In this document: positions 36,701 through 49,166 of the stretch, piece by piece | How positions within the stretch are numbered: the first letter of the stretch is position 1 | How the letters are laid out: each line of letters opens with the position of its first letter | Assembly (NCBI GenBank): GCA_020726505.1 | Contig: JAHLEZ010000012.1 | Location: forward strand, 1,240,001-1,304,000 | DNA length: 64,000 nt | Direction of reading: 5' to 3' | From: Leptodontidium sp. MPI-SDFR-AT-0119 | Taxonomy: Eukaryota > Ascomycota > Leotiomycetes > Helotiales > Leptodontidiaceae | Notes under the pieces: model-generated | What the model was told of the DNA's origin: nothing | What the model saw: only the letters and a program-made list of their open reading frames with translations | Database searches by the model: none | Position numbers and translations under genes: made by a program

Positions 36701-39361
36701 AAGGCGGGGATTCCTCAATAACTTTTTGGTGCCTTCGCTGAAGCGAACAATCTCTCGCTCCGATATGCCGCACATCTCCCTCTCCATCGCCAATAATCTG
36801 TACTTCAATGTGTCTAGCGTTCTCGACGAAATATTCCAGGAATATCCCATTGTTATTGAAGTATTTCTGGCCTTGCTGCTGGACTGATGCGAAAAGAGAC
36901 CTGACCTCGTCAGCAGACTTGCATTTTTCCAGACCGATTCCGCCCCCTCCTGCGGTGCTCTTCAGCATGAGCGGGTATCCGATTCTTTCGCCTTCTAAGA
37001 TTGCCTCGTCAACACTCTTGAGTATCTTACTTCCGGGAAGTAATGGGACGTTTGAGTTCTCAGCAAGTGCTCTGGCCAAGTGTTTGAGACCAAGAGTTCG
37101 CATCTGCCGTGGTGTTGGGCCAATCCAGATCATGCCGGACTCCTCGCAGGCCTCTGCGAAATCCGCGTTCTCGGATAGAAAGCCATATCCAGGCATGATT
37201 GCGTCTGCACTTGCACCTTTGGCGACTTTGATGATCTGACTTGGAGAAAGGTATGTCTCAACGACGGTATCGCCTTCGAGGAAGATGGAAGCATCTGCGT
37301 CGATGACATGTTGGCTGCTCCTGTCTTCCTTAGAATACACAGCAATGGCGTGTATCCCAAGTCTCTTCAGAGTAGCGACTATTCGCACAGCAATCTCCCC
37401 TCGGTTGGCAATGAGGATTTTCGTGATGAGACGCATGGCCAAGGTTGAGGTGCTCGAGATTGGGGATTGTTTCTCTGCGTCAGATTCTTGGCTGGTAAGA
37501 AAATTTCTCCAGCCTCCGAAGTGAGAAATATCAAGATTCACCGCATTCGGGTTGTCATTATTGAATGCGAAGCCGTGAACCCAACTAGAATCTGCCAGTT
37601 CGACTTCACCAATGAAGAGTGGTGCTGGAATTGATCGAGAGAATTTCGATACCTCCATGGTTGGCACGTTCCAGACTTCTAGTTCGATTGCACACCCGAA
37701 GTTAAGTTCGGGAGATGCCCTAGCAAGACCAGGTTTACGGATGATTGCACCAGGCGGAGATGCAAGTTCAAAAAGTTGATATGAGGGTGAAGTTGTCGTT
37801 TCGGAAAGTAACAAAGTTGCCCCAATACTTGTCAATTGATAGTTCAAAGGAAGGCCAGAAAGATGAGCACCAACCACAGCGAGTGGTGTGAGGAGTTTCT
37901 GCTTTTCGTTTCTCGCCAATGCCGAGTATTCGAAGTCGGTGTTACCCAGACGTCGAGATTGTCCCGAAAGAAAGTTCCGACCTAGATCGAGAAGTTTCTC
38001 TTCTTCCCATTGTCTTGAGATCAGAGTCAGGCCAAATGGCAAATGATCCGAGCGAAATCCAGCAGGGAATGACAGGGCCGACCAGTCCATGAAATTGACG
38101 AAGTTGGTATAAGTCCCAAGTCGAGAATTTTCCACGACCGGCTCATTGGCAAGATCTTGTATTGTGGGGAATGTGGGGGTGGTAGGAACAACGATGGCAT
38201 CGAATTCCTTGAAAGCAGTTTCAATTTCCCTTGATAAGTCCCGACGGAGGTACTCTGCTTCGAAGACGTCCACCGAAGAAAATCCTTCTGCTTTCTGGAT
38301 GATAGACTTGACAATGGGATCCATCTGGATGTCGGGTTTGCTGATGAAATCTTTGATAGCTGCAAAGCGCTCGGCAACCCAGGGGCCCTCGTAGAGGAGA
38401 CTCGCAAGCTTGAAAAGCAATGTGAAGTCTGTTGGGATGAGTTCCCAACCCAACGTAGAACATTTCTCAAGTGCTAAGCTGTAGGCTGCTTCTTGCTCGG
38501 TCTTTCCAAACCATGGAGGATTATCGCAAATTGCGATTCGAGGGTTGCTGATACTGGTGTATGCCGGATGTGTTACTGGCACTGGTCGCGAGAAAGCATC
38601 CTTTTCATCATAGATACTCGCAATCTGCAGGACTAATTGTGCATCTTCAGTCGTCAAGGCGAGTACCGACACACAATCGAGACTTCTGCAGGCAGGCACA
38701 ACGCCTCTAGCACTCAAAAGCCCTCTCGTTGGCTTCAACCCAACAATGTTGTTCAACCCAGCGGGGACACGACCCGAGCCCGCAGTATCAGTCCCAAGAG
38801 CAAACGGAACAATACCACGAGCAACAACCGAAGCAGAACCAGAGCTTGATCCTCCAGAGATGTAGTTTTTGTCGAAGGTGTTCGGTACTATTCCATAGGG
38901 AGAACGGGTTCCAACAAGCCCAGTGGCAAATTGATCCAAGTTGGTCTTCCCGATAATAATTGCTCCCGCTTTTCTCAACTCGGCTATCACTCTTGCATCT
39001 TTGACTGCGTTATATGCAAAGTGTGGACATGCGGCTGTCGTGACAAAGCCTTCAACGTCGATGTTGTCCTTGGCTGCAAATGGGACGCCATACAGAGGCA
39101 ATAATTCCCCTTGGGCTTCGAGTTCCAGAAGTTGTTTCCATTGAGCACGTAGTTGGACTGGATTGGCGATGGATATCCAAGCTACATCCGATGTGTCGAG
39201 GGATTTCTGAAGTTGAAGCAAGCGATCAAGTCCATCACCCCGGGCTTGATGCACAATCCAGTCGCTAATGGTGACCGGTCGGGTCCTGTGAGTAGATAAT
39301 TCTGCACATCATCAGTAAGCAAAATGTCTTACAGCATTGAGATGTTGTTCTTACTCGACAT
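33743..39361 (-). CDS. DUR1,2: Urea amidolyase (urea carboxylase + allophanate hydrolase), with a one-base frameshift
   Basis: Exons 39333-39361, 33970-39285 and 33743-33874. Domain order is that of Dur1,2: an amidase (allophanate hydrolase) with GGSSSGSASV and TDTAGSGRVPAG; its C-terminal domain; a biotin carboxylase (KILIANRGEIAVRI, TAGGGGIGL); KipI/KipA-like carboxyltransferase domains (PPSGPMD, TCDGPSLGGF); and a biotinyl domain with EAMKMEI, whose Lys takes biotin. The enzyme carboxylates urea to allophanate and splits that into ammonia and CO2. Exons total 5477 nt, one short of 1826 codons. The break is at about 35951-35957, where FRVA should continue into an N-K-I-L-G-N-like stretch but the frame shifts; the downstream frame (from KILGNDPMD) is then open to the final intron. 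It is a sequencing error or a young pseudogene, since the rest is clean. The Dur3-type transporter gene is divergent and intact. Confidence 0.88.
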
Positions 39362-40510
39362 ATTTCTATCACGTGGAATCTATGGAGCTGTAAGCTGGCA
39401 ATGTTGTGGCGCTCTGAAGCCTTTCATAGAGACAATCATCAGAGGCCAGTCTCAAAGCTAGCTCACGGAGACTCCGTAGCGTTCACGTCTTGGAAGACTG
39501 AATTGCAATCGAATTCTAGCGATGTTGACTCCGCTTTGCACTTGTCACTGGGATTCTGAATATACAGTACATTAAAATCGAGATAAGGAAAGAGATATGG
39601 GGATGAATATGCTTGGCATGCAAAGTGCAAGCCGCCTGTGCCAGATGTCAGACATCCTAGATCTCAGCGATACTGTGGTGGAGATGCCCCGATATCGCGC
39701 ATTGTGTGAGAAGCGTTCTTCACGACTGCTCCGCTCGTCCCGACGAATCAGAAATCCGAAAGGGTTAAACGAGTTGCAAAAATAAATAAAGAGGCTGTTG
39801 TCTAGGCTCTGGAAAGCATGATGTAGATGTTGTCGTGCAGCTGCAGCTGATTGTTGTTTCGCTTTGAAGTGTGTGGAGGAGATGGGCGAAGGCGAGCGTC
39901 GGCCCGCTGGAGGATTGGCCTTCGGCGTCCGAAGGCGCTATCTTTCATCCTCACCCCGCATATCCCCCTTTTCACAGCTGCATGGCGACTTCAACTTGTC
40001 CATATTTACTGCGCTTTCCCCCAATTTCTCAAGCAAAAGTGCAGAGATTTCACTTCTCCGTGTGGGGATAGCCTCATCCCGCAGCCTAGGGAGGCTTGTG
40101 CGAGCTTATCTGATGTGAGTTTGAGATGCAATTATGAAAACTCTTCAAAGATAAGAGCGCACACTCTTGATTGGATCTCGACACATCTTGAAGGTGCAAA
40201 TTGCGACTTGGTTTTGGCTTTTCACTAAGGCCAAGATGTTTTCTTCTTGCTCTTGTCGTTTGGGGCGACGGGATGAGGAGAGAAAATTTTCATGATGCAT
40301 CGAGAGGGAGTGGAGTTGTTGATGAGTGTCAAGGAGATGAGTATATATTCAGTCAAAGTCCACTTGTGAATGAGGGTCAACAAACAAACACTGCCATCAG
40401 CTTGGGCAATCTCGACAACAATCGACCGAACAACCGACGATTCAATCTATCTACTTGCACATTGCGATTTCTGTTCTCACTACTTTCTGACACTTTTGAG
40501 CCCATTCAAT
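39362..40510. promoter_or_regulatory. Shared divergent promoter of the urea genes with GATA-factor sites
   Basis: The 1149-base region between the two urea genes contains AGATAAG at 39581-39587 and 40149-40155, its reverse complement CTTATCT at 40105-40111, and AGATAG (as CTATCT) at 39938-39943 and 40447-40452. HGATAR is the binding site of AreA/Nit2-type nitrogen regulators, which control urea uptake and use in fungi. The sites sit on both sides of the region, so they could serve both genes. I found no clear TATA box. No gene is recognised inside the interval. Confidence 0.6.
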
Positions 40511-42746
40511 ATGGATGCAGTTGCTGGGACCCCTCCTCTTGGTCGGAGCTATGGCTATGGCATTGTACTTGGTTTGGGATTTGCATTCGCATTCGGTAAA
40601 TTCCCATGTTTCTGACAAGATTTGGGACAATTGAAGCTGACACAGCCAAAGGAATGATTCTCACAACATGGGTCCTTAAGAGATACAATTATGAGCTTCA
40701 AACCTCAGAGATGTTCTCGACAGCCGGCCGTACCGTTAAATCGGGACTTGTCGCTTCTGCTGTTGTATCCTCATGGACTTGGGCTGCGACCTTACTCCAA
40801 AGTTCTGGAGTCGCTTACAACTACGGAGTTTCTGGTCCCTTCTGGTATGCCAGTGGAGCGACAGTTCAGATTCTTCTCTTTGCAACTGTAGCAATTGAAC
40901 TCAAGAAGAAGGCACCGAATGCTCATACTTTCCTGGAAGTCATCCGCGCAAGATAGTACGAACTCCCCCTCTTTTCCTAAACGACAATCACTTGCATGGT
41001 TAACGAAATATAGTGGTGTTGTTGCCCACTTGGTTTTCATGACTTTCGGTCTGATGACAAACATATTGGTTACTGCTATGCTCCTCACCGGTGGAAGTGC
41101 AGTTGTTACTTCTCTCACTGGAATGCCAACTCCAGCTGCATGCTTCATGCTGCCTATCGGTGTGGTATTATACACCATGTTCGGGGGTATCAAGGCTACA
41201 TTCCTCACAGATTACGTGCATACTGTCATGATCTTGATCATCATTTTCATCTTTGCCTTCACTGCCTATGCGACATCCAACATTCTCGGCTCTCCAGGAG
41301 CAGTGTACGACTTGCTCGTACAAGCCGCGAAGGACCATCCAGTCAAAGGTAACTCCGAGGGAAGCTACTTGACTATGCAATCCAAAGAAGGGGCAATCTT
41401 CTTTGTGATCAACATTGTCGGGAACTTTGGAACTGTATTTATGGACAACGGTTACTACAACAAAGCCATCGCAGCTCACCCGGTCTCAGCCCTCCCAGGT
41501 TATGTGAGAAAAATCCCCACGTCTCATGTCTTAGGAATATATCTGACTAAATACACAGATTATGGGTGGCCTTTCCTGGTTTGCTATCCCATGGCTCTGC
41601 GCTACGACCATGGGACTTGCCTGCCTTGCCCTCGAGACCCACCCTTCATTCCCAACCTATCCCCTCAGAATGCCACATGCAGATGTTAGTGCCGGCCTCG
41701 TGCTTCCCAATGCAGCCGTCGCCCTTCTTGGAAAAGGCGGAGCAGTGGCAACTCTTCTCCTGGTATTCATGGCTGTAACCTCCGCTATGTCCGCAGAACT
41801 GATCGCCGTCTCCGGTATCTGGACTTATGACATTTATCAAACATACATCAATCCCAAAGCCAGCGGCAAGAACCTCATCTTCATGTCGCACACTTGTGTT
41901 ATCTTCTTCGGTTTCTTCATGGCGGCGTTCTCAACCGGACTCTACTATGCTGGTATCTCCATGGGCTATTTGTATCTGATGATGGGTGTCATTGTGTCAG
42001 CAGCAGTCCTCCCCGCTGTGCTCACCCTCCTCTGGTCCCGCCAAAATCTCGCCGCAGCAGCGGGCTCTCCAGTTCTCGGACTCATCTGCGCTGTTATTGC
42101 TTGGCTCGTTACAGCATCTAAGGAATCAGGCTCCTTGACAGTCGAGAGCACAGGTGCCAACAACCCCATGCTGGCAGGAAACGTAGTCGCACTACTGAGC
42201 CCATTGATCTTCGTCCCAGTCCTAACCTACTCCTTCGGTGCAGCAAACTACGACTGGCAAAGCATGAAAGCCATTCGCAAAGGCGACGATAGTGAAATCG
42301 CTGAAGCCGCAAATGTCGACATCGAACGTGTTCCAGGCGCCGCAGTAGCAGATGCCGCAGCCGATGAGAAGGAACACAAGAACTTGATGCGAGCGTCGAA
42401 GATTGCTGGCTGGACCACTGTGACCATGACCCTTGTCCTGCTCATCCTCTGGCCTATGCCACTCTATGGCACCGGATATGTCTTCAGCAAGAAGTTCTTT
42501 ACCGGATGGGTCGTCGTTGGCATTATGTGGTTGGGCTTCAGCACGTGCTGTGTTGGCATTTTCCCGCTCTGGGAGGGCAGGACTAGCATGGCTCGCACTG
42601 CTAGAGCTATCTGGAGGGATATCAATGGGAAGGGTATCGAGAGACGGGGCGTTGTCACTGAGGCTACGGGAGAGCTCGAAAACCCCTCCACTACAAGTGT
42701 CCAGGGCGACGAGAAGATTGCTAGGGAGAAGGTCGCAGTTTTGTGA
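40511..42746 (+). CDS. DUR3: Urea active transporter, Dur3 type (sodium:solute symporter family)
   Basis: Exons 40511-40595, 40646-40955, 41014-41503 and 41559-42746 (2073 nt, 690 residues; introns of 50, 58 and 55 nt). About 14-15 hydrophobic helices are visible, beginning with [15 protein letters not shown] and including [19 protein letters not shown] and [19 protein letters not shown]. Family stretches such as [31 protein letters not shown] and [18 protein letters not shown] match fungal Dur3 closely. It imports urea across the plasma membrane with protons or sodium and can also carry polyamines in yeast. The cytosolic C-terminal tail (from about residue 640) is polar. It lies head to head with the urea amidolyase gene, giving a two-gene uptake-plus-catabolism unit. 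Confidence 0.95.
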
Positions 42747-43736
42747 GTTGTCTGTCAACGCTTCTCCTTGGTGGAGTCACTGTGAGCAATGCAATCTCAA
42801 AAGCACTGATTGAGAGTGGGAATCCCTTTAAGTCTTCTTCTTCGTTGGGAATTTTACACTGTCGTTATAGGCACTTCCACGACGAGAGAAAAGGTATTGA
42901 GTGAGGCGTACAATGATCAAGTCATTGACAAAAATTTGCTTTTGGGGAGTTAGCACTACTCGCACAAATCAATATATGAAGATCTTATCACACTCTCCGG
43001 CTTTCAAAGAACTGAATTATTGATGGCTTGTGATCCGGAATATCCCACCATTTTGAAACCTCTCTAATTTTAGCGATGTTTTCTTTCGCTTGGCGGGGAT
43101 TGGCTCCGACGAGTCAGGAAGCGGGCACAGCTTCTGGTATCACTTTTTGCTGATTTTAGCTTTAAATATTCACACTATATGACTTTGCGCAAGGAACTAT
43201 TCCGCCGTTCAACTACTCTAGCGACACATCTCGACTCGAGCGCGATACGGATAAGCCAATTGATGATCACATGACTTAAAAGAAGTTGATGAAACGTAGG
43301 GCTATCAGTATGAGATGCACCGTGAAAAATGAACAGAATAAAGGATATTTAATAGGTATCTATTCGGATCGCCATCGATTTGCTGAATGAGCTAGGTAAG
43401 GTAGTCCATGAAAGCAAGTATGATCACGTGACTAACACTGAAGAATACTGGTCATGAACTGTTTTTGATAATTCCGAAGAGGGAACATGGAAATCAAGGT
43501 CATGAACTCATACGATCCCAGAATTTCCCTCTTCCTGCCCGGCAAGGCATTCTACGAGCATGGCACGAAGTCTGCCAAGTCTAAGCCACCGCCTCGCCCC
43601 GAGGTGCATGTCCTCAGCCTCACAATCGCAACCCTCAGAACACAAAGATAAAGATACCCGGCAACGCTCAACGCCTCCCCAACATCACACAACACTCGAG
43701 CTCAAATATCCAATATCGTGATGCCATTATTATAAC
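42747..43736. other. Intergenic region right of the urea transporter gene
   Basis: No recognised gene. AT-rich patches and the promoter of the next plus-strand gene are here. Nothing repetitive or structured stands out. Confidence 0.5.
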
Positions 43737-45888
43737 ATGTCCGTTGGATTCGGCTTCTCAGCCGGCGATTTCATCGCCGCTCTCACATTAGTGCACACCG
43801 TAGTGGACGCCCTTCGCGATTCTGGGGACTCATCAACCGAGTACCGCGAGCTGATCGCACAACTCTACACGCTCGAAACGGCACTGATAAGTGTAAAGCG
43901 GGTTGAGCTCGACGATGCGCAACATGCTGAGCACGTCGCTCTGATGCAGGCGGCTGCGCAATGCCAGAGGACGATCGATGCCTTCTGGGAGAAGATCAAG
44001 AAGTATCAGCCGAGTTTGAGGGCTGATGGCTCGGGGAGTAGAGTTAAGGATGGTTGGAGGAAGGTTAGGTGGGCGTTGTGTCGAAAAGAGGATTTGAGTA
44101 GGTTTAAGGCGGATTTGATGGGCCATACGGAGAGTATTGAGATGCTTTTGACGACTGTTCAAATGTGGGTGCTCTTTCCAGGCTCCAGGATACATGGATG
44201 CGTGCAGTGTGGGTTTGAGTAAATTTCAAGTTGAACTTGGTTGTTGACTTGATTGATCTTCAGGGGAGCGACGAGAATTGATTCGAAGAGAAGTGATGAG
44301 CAGCATCGTACCATGGCAGGGAAGATGCAAGAGTCATACTTTGGGTGCATGCAACGGATTAATCTAGTGCTTGAACGGATTTCGACGTAAGAAAATGCAC
44401 CCTACCGGTCAATAAACGACTAATCCTGGCAGTGGCATTCAACAAGGGAAACAGCTTCTGGAGATGACAGCGAAAGTTTTGTGAGTAGAGAGCTGAGCTA
44501 AGAATGAAGCGAGCTCCAAAGTCCATGCTAATCCCAAACAGTCAAACAAATGTTCAGATCTTCCAGATTGTCATCAGGATCCAAGATATCATCACTCGAA
44601 TCCCAGGACAAGTCGAGCGGCAACAGCCTGTGTTTTTCGTGGATGCGCTAGGGAGACACATGGCATTTCATCTAGAGTTTGTTCTCTCCGCTGAAGCAAG
44701 TACACCAAAATTCCGCCCATGTGATTACATTTGATACTTACCTTCATCTAGGCCTTAACATCCGTTCTCCGCTCTAATTTTAAGAATATTGGTCCCGGTG
44801 CAAAGAAGATCGAGAAAGGAGAATTCGTCATTCAGGACTCATCAACCAAAATAGATGTTGACCTCACAAAACCATGGGAGACTTGTTTTAGACCTGGTCA
44901 GCATGCTGATATGAGCATGGTATTCAAGTCAAAAGAAGCATGGAATATGTCCTGTCCGAAATGTCGGGATGAGAACAGTGATAATTTCGCAAAGGATGAA
45001 GATATTGAGTGGTAGGTCCTCGCCCATATAGCCCCCACCACTCCCTACTAAATCAATAAATCTTATAGTCGGAAATGCAAGATGGTGTACAGACGCTCCA
45101 TGACTGTTATCAGAACGGACGGCCTGCCCAATGCACCTGGATCAGAACGCTCTAGCGATGTCGCTATGCTTTTTGGCCCAAAGCCAGAATCGGCTCGGGA
45201 GGCGAGAGCGAGGAAGCGAAATGCACCACATGACGAGGAAAACGAGATGGCATTATTCAGGCGTGTTCGAATCAAGACTGAAGTCAAGGTCCGAAATCCA
45301 ACTATTCCACCCAGTAGGCCGAGGAACAGTTCGCCTCCGGGAGCGCCTCGGTATCCTGCTATGAACAGAAGAAATTATCTTGGTGCAAGCGGTGGTGCCA
45401 CTGCTGGCTTCCAGGAAGCTAGATTGTCTACTCCCCCAGATCCACCACCGCAAAATCCGCAAAATCCGCAACATCCAGACGATCCCTATGCCGACCCCGA
45501 GCTCCAGCGGATGCTTCAGGAGGAGCGCGAGCGCGAATTTCGACTAGCTGAAGCCACAGAGGATAGCAACATGGACGTAGATATGGACAGAGACAACAAC
45601 GTCGATGCCGATGCTGAAGACGCATTCAATGAGATGGAACATGCAGAACGGCTGGATTATTATGCAGATGGTTGGGAAGAACGCAGCGAGCACCATCCAG
45701 ATGATTGGGAAGTATACAGCGAGCTTATGAGGGAGGCTGCCGTGGATGATGAGATCAATGAAAGGATGTTGCGGGATGAGCTACCGGAGAGCGAGTTTAG
45801 TGACGATCAGAGTGAATTTTTGAGCGAGGACGAGCGCGAGGACGAGAGTGCAGAAGATCGAATTCTCAGGGGGTTTTATGACACGTAG
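43737..45888 (+). CDS. Ubiquitin-like-domain protein of the fungal STAND-N-like type, with a GC-AG intron
   Basis: Exons 43737-44164, 44264-44386, 44433-44480, 44542-44695, 44752-45011 and 45069-45888 (1833 nt, 610 residues). The first 200 residues (MSVGFGFSAGDFIAALTLVH and a helical repeat) look like the N-terminal helical domain common in fungal NLR-like and ubiquitin-like proteins. Residues about 230-290 (PVFFVDALGRHMAFHLEFVL) match the ubiquitin-like domain found in many such ascomycete proteins. Near residue 317 is a CPKC...CRKC pair suggesting a small zinc ribbon. The last 220 residues are acidic and low in complexity, with Asp/Glu runs and Pro-Gln-Asn repeats. Intron 4 (44696-44751) begins with GCAAGT and ends with TAG; only this GC donor keeps the frame. 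No NACHT or ankyrin part follows. The function is unknown. Confidence 0.75.
44696..44751 (+). other. GC-AG intron in the ubiquitin-like-domain gene
   Basis: The exon join SAE|ALTSVLRSNF requires a donor directly after GAA, where the sequence is GCAAGT. The nearby GT (44698-44699) would leave a frame that stops within ten codons. GCAAGT is the usual extended match seen at the minor class of GC donors spliced by the ordinary spliceosome. Confidence 0.7.
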
Positions 45889-46508
45889 CGAGAATTAGAC
45901 GGATTGTGACCGGGAGGTCAGTGAAGCTAGAGAGGATTTTTTTGAGAGATGTTGTCCCTATCAGCAGCTTGATTTCGACCTAACGATGGATACGGCAGGT
46001 GCGTAATTGTTTTCCTATGTGAAAATAACGGGATTTGAGTACTGATGACAGCAGCAAGAATCATAATCCAGGCTCTCTTCCAGTTTGGAAAGGCGCCATG
46101 TCGAAGGATGATCTTGAGACATCCCACTCATGTTGTTTTGACTTCCAAGACGTCCAAGCCGGCACCTCCTACAGGCACAACATCGATATAGGCTATATCT
46201 ACTCAGCTTGGTGAACTCTTGGACAGTTGGTGAAGGTTGCATACTTGGGAGTCTTTGAGTCATGAGATCGACCAGCCAAGCTGGGACAAGCATTTGCTGT
46301 CGTCGGCACTCGATAGCTATGTATGGCTGTGGAAATGTCCTCACATACCCAACAGGTGGAGAATAAGGACCGGATTGAACAAGGTTCATCATTCAGAGCC
46401 CCCAAGAAGACCAAACAAGGCCATTGTATACACAAAACCAGCACCTGCGTTACTCAAATAAATACAAGAATTTCCTCCACCATCAGCGTCACTACTCCAC
46501 ATCGACAT
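45889..46508. other. Intergenic region between the ubiquitin-like-domain and xylanase genes (convergent ends)
   Basis: The 3' flanks of two convergent genes. Open frames here overlap on both strands and have no recognisable content. Confidence 0.5.
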
Positions 46509-47338
<830 letters not shown>

Positions 47339-47408
47339 TTTTATTGACTTCACTTGTTGAACAAAGTTGGTTGGATAAACTCTTTTCAAGGAGAGGATAT
47401 GCCAGCCC

Positions 47409-47415
47409 CTTTATA
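47409..47415 (-). promoter_or_regulatory. Probable TATA box of the xylanase gene
   Basis: TATAAAG on the minus strand, 71-77 bases before the ATG at 47338. This is a normal distance for a strongly inducible fungal gene with a short leader. No separate check of the transcription start is possible from the sequence. Confidence 0.45.
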
Positions 47416-48738
47416 CTTTCCCAAGTAGCTTTCCAAGTACCTTCACAGCAGACGGATACCCACCTACCTACTCCGTAGTTAGAAACAAGGTCGGCCTAGA
47501 AACAGGGATGGAGTTCGCGTACGGGAGAAACACCCTGTAAACGAAACTGCCGCGGCGAGACACAGGCCCAAGAAGCATCAAACAGAGTTCCTCACTACCG
47601 GCTCCCTTCTTGGCTCCAGTGGGCTTCTCGGTGGCGCTGTTACATTCCCCCGCAATTCATATGTCTAGATGAAACCTTAGTAATTTTATCTCATGGTTAA
47701 TATGGGTTTTGGGCTCGCTTAGGTTGAGGCTGCTGTTAGCGATACCCCTCGATGCAACTGTACGACTGGAAATCATTTTTCCTTGGCTGCTTTTGGATGC
47801 AGCTTGTGACTTGGTGCGCGAAGGCACAGTTCTGTATGGCTATTACCCCACATCACAATGCATATTTTCCTTCCTCTAGGATTCTCAAGATTGGTGATCA
47901 TGGGCTCATTTGAAACTAGATCTATTGCGTAGGGCCGGGTAAATCTGCCAGATGCCGATCCCGATCTCATTGCCGGAACCTAAATGTTCCATCAACACAG
48001 ACCGACCGGATAAATCCCATAAGAGAGCAAGTTCTATGTTCTAGAAACCATCATCTCTTCTTTCGATGATGATCTTCAAAAGACCCCTCATCTGACGTTT
48101 TCATGGATTGGGTCTCGTGAGCTCCGGTTAAATAGCCACGAGATTCCTTCAGGGTATATTATCAGAGAAGTAAGGTTAAATCCTAGGGCCAAACCGCATG
48201 AATCGGGGTGCAGTAGTGGAGGTTTTGCTATCTGATAGAGTCTTCTTGACTCATGTTGAAGCTCAGACCTTGTATTTGCGATGCGCAGAACAGATGAAAG
48301 CCTATTTCGAGTTGTTCGGGTGAACGGACGCCATCCATCACTTGCTCAGTCTAAAAGTACTGTACAACATGTCAACATCTTCTGCATTTATCCTTCTAGG
48401 ACCTTTCTAGTTTCCCCTTTCTTCACTATTTTATTCGCTCCTCCTCTTTCTCTCTTTTATCCATAACTTCAATCGAGTATATTCAGGGTTCAACTCAAGC
48501 ACGTCACGATCCAAACCTTGGGCCGCCTAACCCCTCCACCACTCACTCTATCATTCCCACCAGCCAGCCCACCAAGCAATCTCCTCGGCGCCCCATCCGA
48601 CTCAATCCCTGCCACTGCAGCATTCTGTCTTGTCCCTTCGCTTACCAGCTTCCTAGCCCTCAAAATATCCACTTCACTCACACATTAAGAATCGAAAATA
48701 AGAACCTCGCCGTCATCCAATAAGATAAATCAATACAA
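47416..48738. other. Intergenic region between xylanase gene and tRNA-Glu
   Basis: Upstream region of the xylanase gene followed by unannotated sequence. I did not find a clear GGCTAAA (XlnR-type) site by eye. Open frames (47773-47970, 48281-48681) show no domains. Confidence 0.45.
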
Positions 48739-48840
48739 TCCGGAATGGTGTAGTGGTTAGCATTTCTGCCTCTCATTAGCTATTCAGCTGAACAGTTGAA
48801 GTGTTCGCAGGAGACCGGGGTTCAATTCCCCGTTCCGGAA
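48739..48840 (+). tRNA. tRNA-Glu (anticodon CUC) with a 30-nt intron
   Basis: The acceptor arm pairs TCCGGAA (48739-48745) with TTCCGGA (48833-48839), with discriminator A at 48840. A D-arm with AGTGGTTA follows. The anticodon stem is TCTGC/GCAGG and the loop C-T-CTC-A has the anticodon CTC at 48772-48774. The intron 48776-48805 interrupts after position 37, the canonical place. The T-arm is CGGGG-TTCAATT-CCCCG. The mature length is 72 nt before CCA addition. The gene is followed by a T-rich stretch near 48847-48870 that could end RNA polymerase III transcription. Confidence 0.93.
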
Positions 48841-49166
48841 ATTGTACTTTTGATTTTTTTTCCTTTTTGCTACAGACTCTCTCTTTTTTTACTTTGAAGG
48901 AAATTTCTGGATCAAGAGCCACCCTATGTATTATGAGAAAAAAAGTAAGCCGTTAGTTCGATTCTCAAATCATTATTTTCCTCTTGCTTCTCGTCTCTTG
49001 GATTTCTTTCTACTTGTTCTTCCTTCTTCCGCTTGCAAACGGGTCTGGCGAAGTCGCGGCATGGCGCCTACATGACTCAATTACATCCACCTCATCTCCA
49101 CAGGCCTCGAAAACCTTCTACCTTCCACTTTCCATTTTCTATTCTCGTCCACAAGTCATTATTATA
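48841..49166. other. Short intergenic region after tRNA-Glu
   Basis: It holds T-runs that may serve as the RNA polymerase III terminator, then the 3' flank of the minus-strand regulator gene. No gene is recognised. Confidence 0.5.
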
